Position numbers and translations under genes: made by a program
Notes under the pieces: model-generated
Databases searched by the model: none
Told to the model about the DNA's origin: nothing
Seen by the model: only the letters and a program-made list of their open reading frames with translations
Assembly: GCA_026393895.1 (NCBI GenBank)
Contig: JAPKZG010000086.1
Coordinates: 1-44,596 of the forward strand
Length of the DNA: 44,596 bases
Origin: Candidatus Aminicenantota bacterium
GTDB taxonomy: Bacteria > Acidobacteriota > Aminicenantia > Aminicenantales > UBA4085
Direction of reading: 5' to 3'
Shown here: positions 38,729 to 44,596 of the stretch, in pieces
Layout of the letters: each line of letters opens with the position of its first letter
How positions within the stretch are numbered: the stretch's first letter is position 1

Positions 38729-41700
38729 GCGATCTCCCGTGGCTGAGCGCAGCGCTTCGCTCGCATGCGCTCAGACGACGCGCCCTTCCGCTTTCGTTCG
38801 AGAGCGTGAGCACCGAGAATTTCACCGGGTCCTTCGTGTCTACGAATACATCGAGATCTTGGCGCAAGCCGCAGGCGATGCGAGCGAAACGAGTCAATCC
38901 TGCGGAATGCCGAATCACGAAGCGACCATCCCCGTTCTTGCGGGGCATCGGGCCCGGCGTGGGGGACCAGGTCTCTCCGGTCTCGTCGTCTCGGATAAAA
39001 AGCGCCTCGGCCGTGGGATCGGTGACCGGGTCGTTGGCGAAAGGCGTAAGACGATTCTCGCGGCTGTTCTCCGACCAGGTATAGGCCGATCCTGAGGCCG
39101 TGACCACCGTCCCGAACGCGGGATTGGCGATGACGTTAGCCCAAGGCAAGGGTGTCTCCTGGTCCGCTTCAAGGACGATCACGTAGTCGCGCCCGTCGTC
39201 GGCGAAGCCGCCCAGGCCGTTTCCCAGGACGAGCGGGGGCACGGCCACCTGCGCCGGCAACGCGGCGGCTGAGCTCGACTCCGCGGAGCGCGCAAATTCC
39301 TCAGACGTCGGCCAAACAGGATCAGGCCGTTCGAGTTGGTTGGCCAGATCTCCCCACTCGCCGCTCAGGACGGCGCGCGCTACGCTCGCGAGGAGGATGC
39401 GCTCGGCTTTAGCCATGCGATCCCCACGGAGCAGGAAAGCACCGCCGGGCCGGTGCTTCCAGGTCCTCCAGGGTCCATTGTCGAGAAGGGCCGCGAGCTG
39501 CGCGTGCATCTCGTCGAGATAGCTCACGGGATGCTCGTTGAGGATCACGACGTCGGCGCTCAATCCCTTGAGCCGCCAGTACTCCTGCGCCTGCAGGACC
39601 TGGCGCACCAGCGGCAGGTCGTCCTCCTCAACGACCCGCACCAGGAGAATAGGGAGATCACCCGAGATGCCGTGCGGCCAGAGGCCTTCCTGGCCGAGGG
39701 TGTTGCGGGCCAGAAGTTCCGGGCTCGCGCGGAGCGAACCATCGAAATACAGCACCCGCGAAGCCAAGCGTTCGAAGAGCATGGCTTGTTCGCTCGAGAT
39801 ACCGAGGTGGCGGAAGCTGCTCTGCGCGTGCGCGAACGCGAGGGCGAAGGTTCGCGCCGCGGCGCTCGGCTCGTGGTAACGCTGGGCGAGAGCCAGGGCC
39901 GTTTCCCGGGTGGGTGCCATCCCCGTGGCGAAAGACAGCTTCATGAAGCCGCCTGGCGCGAGGCGAAGGCGTTGCCGGAGGCTGACGATGGGATCGAGCA
40001 CGCATCCGGTCGTGCCGGACAGGGAGCGCCCATCGAGGGCCTGGGGGTTCTCGGGACCGCGGCCGCGCCCCAGGAAGCGCGCGCGGTCGGTCTCCCATTC
40101 CACCGGCCCCTGCTTCCGTCCTTCAAAGCTAAGAACGTGAATCGCCCACGCTCCCGGCTCGTCCGGGGCGCGCTCCCGGCGATGGCAGATGAGGGCGGCG
40201 CTCTCGGCAAGGTATTCCGTCTCGATGAACAGCTTGCCGAAGGCCGGGTGGTCCATGTCGTCGGCCTGCGGGGCAAGGACGATCTCGGCAAAACTCGTGA
40301 TCTCGATCTCGCGAGGATGATCGCTATGGTTGGTTATCGCCAGGCGCCGCACTTCAACGTCGTCCTCGTTCGAGACCGCGATGTCGAGTTGGGTGGCGAT
40401 TTCGTCCTCACGTCGGTGAAAAGTCGCCTTCTCCGCGAGGAAGGAGACAAGGTAATCCTCCGGCTCCTTGGCTGTGGGGTGGAAGGCGGCCGACCAGACT
40501 GAGCCGCTCCGTACATCGCGCAGATAGATGAACTGGCTCCCCGGGTCACGGGTCGGATCCTCTCGGAGCCGTGTGACCGCACGGCCTCGACAGAAGCTGG
40601 CGCCTCCTCCCGCGTTCGTTACGACGGTGGTGTAGTTGCCGTTGGACAGGAACTGCGCATGAGGGAACAGCGTATGGGGCGACCGAAAGCGGCGAACGGC
40701 CAGGGCGGGCAGCGGTCCGGCCACGCGGGACTCTTCGACCGGGCGCGGCTGGATGATGGGCACCGAGCGCGGCACGCGTTCCTGCAACAGCAGCTCCGTG
40801 GCCTGCACGCGCGGATCGGCATGAAAGCGCTTCACCATCGGATCGCCGAGGAGGGCGTTGGCGAGGGATACGAGAGTCATTCCCTGGTGATGGGCCATGA
40901 ATGTTCGCACTACCGTCCCCCGGGGGAGGCTCTCTTTTCTTCGGTCGCTTTCAGGTTCCTCGGTCTTCCCATGCGCGTAATCGATGGCCTCGTAATAGCC
41001 GTAGGCGCCTTCGAGCCCTTCCCCGGCCAGGCGCCGCAGATTGCGGACGGCCTCCGTTGGTTCTATTCCAACGGCGAGCGCGGTGGCGTAGGGAGCGACC
41101 ACCAATTCATCGCCCAGGCCGCGCTTTAAGCCGAGGCCGGGGATGCCGAAGGCCTTATACTGATAGTTGCCGTGCCGGTCAGCGAGGTTGTAGGCGGACT
41201 CCGAGATCCCCCAGGGCACGCCGCGATCAGTCGCATATTCTATCTGCCTCCGCACGGCCATCCGGCACGTTTGGTTGAGGAGTGTTTCCGGAAAGCTCTT
41301 CATGAAGAGGAGCGGCATCAAATACTCGAAAAGAGTGGCGCTCCAAGAAAGGAGAGTGGGCATCCCGTCCACGCCGGTGATGAGCCGTCCCAGGTGGAAC
41401 CAGTGCGTTTCGGGAAGGTCGCCCTTGGCAATGCCGATGAAACTCGTCAGGCGCGATTCCGAGGCGAGGAGGTCGTAGTAAGAGGCATCCAGCCGGCCCG
41501 GCCCATCGGTGTCGGCGAGACGATAGCCGATGGAGAGGATCTGGCGCTGCGGGTCGTAGAGAAATCGGAAGTTCATCCCGTCCACGAACCGGGCGGCGCG
41601 GCCCGCCAAGTCGAGGAGGTGTTTGGAGAGATCGACCGTGGTCGGTGATTGCTGGCTCGCCTGGCGCAACCCTTCCGCCAGGGTCATGAGCGCGGCCGCG

Positions 41701-44596
41701 AGGTTGCCGCTGTCGACCGTGGACACGTAGGCCGGCGGGAGCGGCGCCAGACTCTGCGTGTCGTACCAGTTGAGCAGGTGGCCGTCGAAGCGTTCGAGGC
41801 CTTCCATCGTAGTCAGCGTGGCGTCGATCCTGGAGGCGAGCTCGTCCGTTTGGATGAAGCCGAAATCGTGAGCGGCCAGGGTGGCGAGCAGCCCCATGCC
41901 GATGTTCGTGGGCGACGTCCGGTGGGCGGCCCGGGGTTCCGGCGTTTCCTGAAAGTTGTCCGCGGGCAAGCCGTGGGTTTCCGGGCCCATAAACGCCTCA
42001 AAGTATCGCCAGGTGTTGCGGGCCATGAGACGGAGGAACCGGCGGTCCTCTTCCCCCAACTCGACACGTTGCGGTACCACGGGCCGGCTCAGGGCATAGG
42101 CGACGAGCGGCGCGGCCGCCCACAAAGCCAGGAACGGGGCGGCCGTGAGGAGCGCGCCCGGGCGCGCCAGCGAGACCAGGAGGAGGCCGCTCGACGCGAC
42201 CAGCGGGCTCGCGATCATCTCTACCAGGAACAATCGCACGCTCGTTTGCCTTGCCTCTCCGGCCCCGCGGGCTTCGCTGGCCGCGGCTGTCTCCCACTCC
42301 AACAGGCGGCGTTGGGTCGCCGCGAGACGGACAAGGGTCAGCACGATCGCGTGAGTTCTCTCGTAAGCCTGGCTGGCCAGGAAGGTGAGCTGCAACGATA
42401 CCTGAGCGAGCACGGTCTTCCCATCTTTCCATGCGGCCCGGAGGAACACCCGCCACGGCTGCTGCGGTCTGGGACCTTTGGCGGTCTCAAGGAGTAGCGG
42501 ATATAGGGGAAAGGCCATGGCGGCCAAGATGGCGACCGTCCAGACCACCGGGCTTCCCGGCAGGATCGCCCAGGCTAGAAAGAGAAGGACGATGGTCGAG
42601 GGGGGTACAAGGCTGCGCCTCAGGTTATCGAAGATCTTCCAGCGCGAGATGAGGGGCAGCCGGTTGCGTTTCAGGCCGGAGCGGGTTGGAACCCAAGGGA
42701 ACAACCAACGGAGAATCTGCCAATCGCCCCGCACCCAGCGGTGCTGACGCCTCGCGTGGGCGAGGACGCTGGCCGGATAGTCATCCACCACCTCCACGTC
42801 CGTGACAAGCGCCGTGCGTGCGTAAACCCCTTCGAAGAGGTCATGCGAGAGAAGGGCGTTCTCGGGCACCCGCCCCTTGAGGGCGGCCATGAACGCGTCC
42901 ACATCGTAGAGCCCCTTTCCCGTGAATATCCCCTCGCCGAACAGATCCTGATAGGTGTCCGAAACAGCGGTGGTGTAGGGATCGACTCCGGTGTGTCCGG
43001 CGTAGAGGCGGGCGAAGAGAGAGCCGGCGGCGCTGGCCATGGTCACGCTGACCCGGGGCTGCAGGATCCCATAGCCCTCGGTGACGCGGCCGAGGCGGAC
43101 ATCGAATCGGGGGCGATTCAAAGGATGGGCTATGATGCCGATCAGCTTCTTCGCCGCGTCCCGAGGCAGGCGGGTGTCGGAGTCGAGAGTGAGGCAGTAA
43201 CGTACGCCGGGGAGGATCCGCTGGTCGCCGACCTGCACGGAGAAGCTCGTGTCCATGGCCCCGCGCAGAAGTCGGTTCCATTCCTCGAGTTTTCCGCGCT
43301 TGCGCTCCCAGCCCATCCAGGCGCTCTCTCCCGGGTTCCACCGGCGCACGCGATGGAACAGAAAGAACCGGTCCGTATGCCCTTCGCCGAAGCGCGCGTT
43401 CAGAGAATCGATCCCCTCCCGGGCGGCGGAGAGGATCGCTTCGTCCTCGGGCATCTCGCGCGCGGGGGCGTCGACGAAGTCGCTGAGGATCGCGAAGTGG
43501 ATGCGCGGATCGAGGTTTCCGAGAGCCAGCACCTCAACGTGCTCGATAAGCCGGGCCACGGCCGGTACGCTCGTCAACAGCGTAGGCACGACTACCATGG
43601 TTCGCGCATTGTCGGGGATTTCCCCGGGGAATTCGAGTCGGGGGAGGCGTCGCGGCGGAACCCAACGAGCCGCCAGTCGCTGCACGAAGGCTATGGCCAC
43701 CTCGCTGGCCGGAAGCAGCAGGAGCAACGCCGCTGCGGCCCGAACCCAGAGCGATGAACGCTGATCATGGAGGTAGGCGAGCCCGAGACCGAGCGGGAGT
43801 GCCGTCAGGAGCCCGATCGATCCCAGGTAGAAGGCGGTCGCATGGGCGAAGATGAAACGCCGTACCCGCCGGCTGAGGCGGGGACGATAGGAAACGTCGG
43901 TTTCGAGGTCGGGGCGGCCCTTGCCGATCAAGTAATGGCCGACGTGGGTAGCGCGATCCGCCGCCTGTCCGCTCTCCGTGGCTTGGCGAGCGCTCTCGAC
44001 CGCTCGCAGAGCCACCTGCAACTGCGCCTCTCCGCTGGGATTGGCCAGATCTTCCACGGCCTGGCGGTAGCGATCGCGGCTCAGAAAGTCCATACTCCCA
44101 TAAGCCCCGGCCGGGTCGCGTTGTAACACGCGCTCGACCAGGCTGACGGCCTCGAAGTACTGGCTCCAGTCGAGCGCGGAGCAGAGACGGAGGCTGGTGA
44201 TGACGTTCGCCACCGAGACCTGGGCCGCAGCTTGACGCTGATGCTCGCTTCGGATCGCGTCCTCGGAGGTCATGTGCTGGGCGGAGAGATGCGTATCGAC
44301 GGCGGCGCGGACGGCGGAAAGGCGAGGACCATATTCGCGCAGGCGTTGCAGGAGCTGAAGAACGTACCCGGTGTGGAGGTGCTTCGGCAGGGGCAGCGAC
44401 TTCCCTTGGCCTGCGGCATCGATCCGGGCCACATAGACGTCGGCCGCACGGACAGCCTCGCGGGCCTCGAGTGTCTCTTCCGCGAGCCGCCTCAGGTTCT
44501 CGATGAGGGCCAGCTTCAGCATGCTCGGCCAGGCCCATAGCTCGCCGATCGTGAGCGGCGCTACGGTCTGGAAGCTGTTCATTAAGCGCAGGAGCT
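38673..44596 (-). CDS. ndvB: Cyclic beta-1,2-glucan synthase-like, 5' part, runs off window
   Basis: An open frame of at least 1969 residues that is still open at the right edge (codons LLRLMNSF), so the true start lies outside. Near the start, [31 protein letters not shown] is the typical NdvB N-terminal region. After membrane helices (about 245-305), a GT84 glycosyltransferase domain carries LDSDT (D467, D469) and QHRWVRGDW (613-621), membrane helices follow, then a glycoamylase-like domain (about 870-1250) and beta-sandwich regions. The product polymerises UDP-glucose into periplasmic or secreted beta-1,2-glucan. At 38743-38774 the frame is broken (see findings), leaving the tail [14 protein letters not shown], which has no homology. 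The gene ends convergent with the M48 gene. Confidence 0.85.
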   Translation of the reverse strand, partial: LLRLMNSFQTVAPLTIGELWAWPSMLKLALIENLRRLAEETLEAREAVRAADVYVARIDAAGQGKSLPLPKHLHTGYVLQLLQRLREYGPRLSAVRAAVDTHLSAQHMTSEDAIRSEHQRQAAAQVSVANVITSLRLCSALDWSQYFEAVSLVERVLQRDPAGAYGSMDFLSRDRYRQAVEDLANPSGEAQLQVALRAVESARQATESGQAADRATHVGHYLIGKGRPDLETDVSYRPRLSRRVRRFIFAHATAFYLGSIGLLTALPLGLGLAYLHDQRSSLWVRAAAALLLLLPASEVAIAFVQRLAARWVPPRRLPRLEFPGEIPDNARTMVVVPTLLTSVPAVARLIEHVEVLALGNLDPRIHFAILSDFVDAPAREMPEDEAILSAAREGIDSLNARFGEGHTDRFFLFHRVRRWNPGESAWMGWERKRGKLEEWNRLLRGAMDTSFSVQVGDQRILPGVRYCLTLDSDTRLPRDAAKKLIGIIAHPLNRPRFDVRLGRVTEGYGILQPRVSVTMASAAGSLFARLYAGHTGVDPYTTAVSDTYQDLFGEGIFTGKGLYDVDAFMAALKGRVPENALLSHDLFEGVYARTALVTDVEVVDDYPASVLAHARRQHRWVRGDWQILRWLFPWVPTRSGLKRNRLPLISRWKIFDNLRRSLVPPSTIVLLFLAWAILPGSPVVWTVAILAAMAFPLYPLLLETAKGPRPQQPWRVFLRAAWKDGKTVLAQVSLQLTFLASQAYERTHAIVLTLVRLAATQRRLLEWETAAASEARGAGEARQTSVRLFLVEMIASPLVASSGLLLVSLARPGALLTAAPFLALWAAAPLVAYALSRPVVPQRVELGEEDRRFLRLMARNTWRYFEAFMGPETHGLPADNFQETPEPRAAHRTSPTNIGMGLLATLAAHDFGFIQTDELASRIDATLTTMEGLERFDGHLLNWYDTQSLAPLPPAYVSTVDSGNLAAALMTLAEGLRQASQQSPTTVDLSKHLLDLAGRAARFVDGMNFRFLYDPQRQILSIGYRLADTDGPGRLDASYYDLLASESRLTSFIGIAKGDLPETHWFHLGRLITGVDGMPTLLSWSATLFEYLMPLLFMKSFPETLLNQTCRMAVRRQIEYATDRGVPWGISESAYNLADRHGNYQYKAFGIPGLGLKRGLGDELVVAPYATALAVGIEPTEAVRNLRRLAGEGLEGAYGYYEAIDYAHGKTEEPESDRRKESLPRGTVVRTFMAHHQGMTLVSLANALLGDPMVKRFHADPRVQATELLLQERVPRSVPIIQPRPVEESRVAGPLPALAVRRFRSPHTLFPHAQFLSNGNYTTVVTNAGGGASFCRGRAVTRLREDPTRDPGSQFIYLRDVRSGSVWSAAFHPTAKEPEDYLVSFLAEKATFHRREDEIATQLDIAVSNEDDVEVRRLAITNHSDHPREIEITSFAEIVLAPQADDMDHPAFGKLFIETEYLAESAALICHRRERAPDEPGAWAIHVLSFEGRKQGPVEWETDRARFLGRGRGPENPQALDGRSLSGTTGCVLDPIVSLRQRLRLAPGGFMKLSFATGMAPTRETALALAQRYHEPSAAARTFALAFAHAQSSFRHLGISSEQAMLFERLASRVLYFDGSLRASPELLARNTLGQEGLWPHGISGDLPILLVRVVEEDDLPLVRQVLQAQEYWRLKGLSADVVILNEHPVSYLDEMHAQLAALLDNGPWRTWKHRPGGAFLLRGDRMAKAERILLASVARAVLSGEWGDLANQLERPDPVWPTSEEFARSAESSSAAALPAQVAVPPLVLGNGLGGFADDGRDYVIVLEADQETPLPWANVIANPAFGTVVTASGSAYTWSENSRENRLTPFANDPVTDPTAEALFIRDDETGETWSPTPGPMPRKNGDGRFVIRHSAGLTRFARIACGLRQDLDVFVDTKDPVKFSVLTLSNESGRARRLSACERSAALSHGRSLVVPGPQRFPGATGGASP
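38743..38774 (-). repeat. 9-bp perfect inverted repeat at the ndvB break
   Basis: CTGAGCGCA and its complement TGCGCTCAG with a 14-base loop lie exactly where homology to NdvB proteins jumps from SGRARRLS to [12 protein letters not shown] and changes frame. Confidence 0.75.

Noticed and set aside
1-44596. CRISPR array, tRNA or rRNA genes, complete insertion sequence
   Set aside because: No regularly spaced repeats, no clover-leaf candidate and no full transposase with inverted repeats were seen on reading through both strands.

Overview
The window is G/C-rich chromosomal DNA from a Gram-negative-type bacterium. It carries an OmpA-like lipoprotein, an outer-membrane beta-barrel, several lipobox signal peptides, a SpoIID protein and a cyclic-glucan-synthase-like giant. 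The gene content and style resemble deep-branching Acidobacteriota or Aminicenantota metagenome genomes; that placement is an impression, not a proof. I see no rRNA, tRNA, CRISPR array or complete insertion sequence.

Left part (1-13.7 kb). An A/T-rich island holds the tail of a possible transposase and a TIR-domain protein, a likely acquired defence gene. Next come a nitroreductase / isoprenylcysteine-methyltransferase pair and an SOS mutagenesis cassette, lexA-dinB-dnaE2-like, on the minus strand behind one promoter with a direct-repeat operator candidate. An alkaline phosphatase lipoprotein diverges from lexA. It is followed by a cysteine synthase, a membrane protein, a hotdog thioesterase, an RsbRD-type sensor domain and phosphofructokinase.

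Middle part (13.7-27.4 kb). This holds a lipoprotein of the serine beta-lactamase fold that has lost its catalytic motifs, an alpha/beta hydrolase, and an overlapping nucleotidyltransferase / CDP-alcohol phosphotransferase pair that probably makes and uses a CDP-activated polar head group. An SDR reductase, threonine dehydrogenase (tdh), a TerB-like protein and a SpoIID/SPOR protein follow, then the cluster acsA-acp-kbl-satP. Tdh and Kbl together convert threonine to glycine plus acetyl-CoA; SatP and AcsA import and activate acetate.

Right-centre part (27.4-36.9 kb) is the most unusual stretch. Four sigma-54 (-24/-12) promoters drive very small envelope and stress proteins: an OmpA lipoprotein with a leader peptide, GlsB/YeaQ, two lmo0937-like microproteins, a C39 peptidase with TPRs, two copies of a conserved 78-residue secreted peptide, CsbD, DUF3185 and a beta-barrel protein. 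A sigma-54 response regulator lies in the same stretch. Three of the four promoters have an upstream TCCT-N7-AGGA palindrome, the probable regulator site. A roughly 0.5-kb promoter-gene module has been duplicated, and the second copy lost the peptidase gene by a clean internal deletion. An M48 metalloprotease closes the block.

Right end (36.9-44.6 kb). A cyclic beta-1,2-glucan synthase-like gene (GT84 plus GH94) runs off the window edge. It is split by a deletion/frameshift that sits on a perfect 9-bp inverted repeat.

Many sigma-70 promoters can be read directly (TTGACA-N16-18-TATxxT). In several genes the predicted transcript begins at or within a few bases of the start codon, so leaderless mRNAs look common here.
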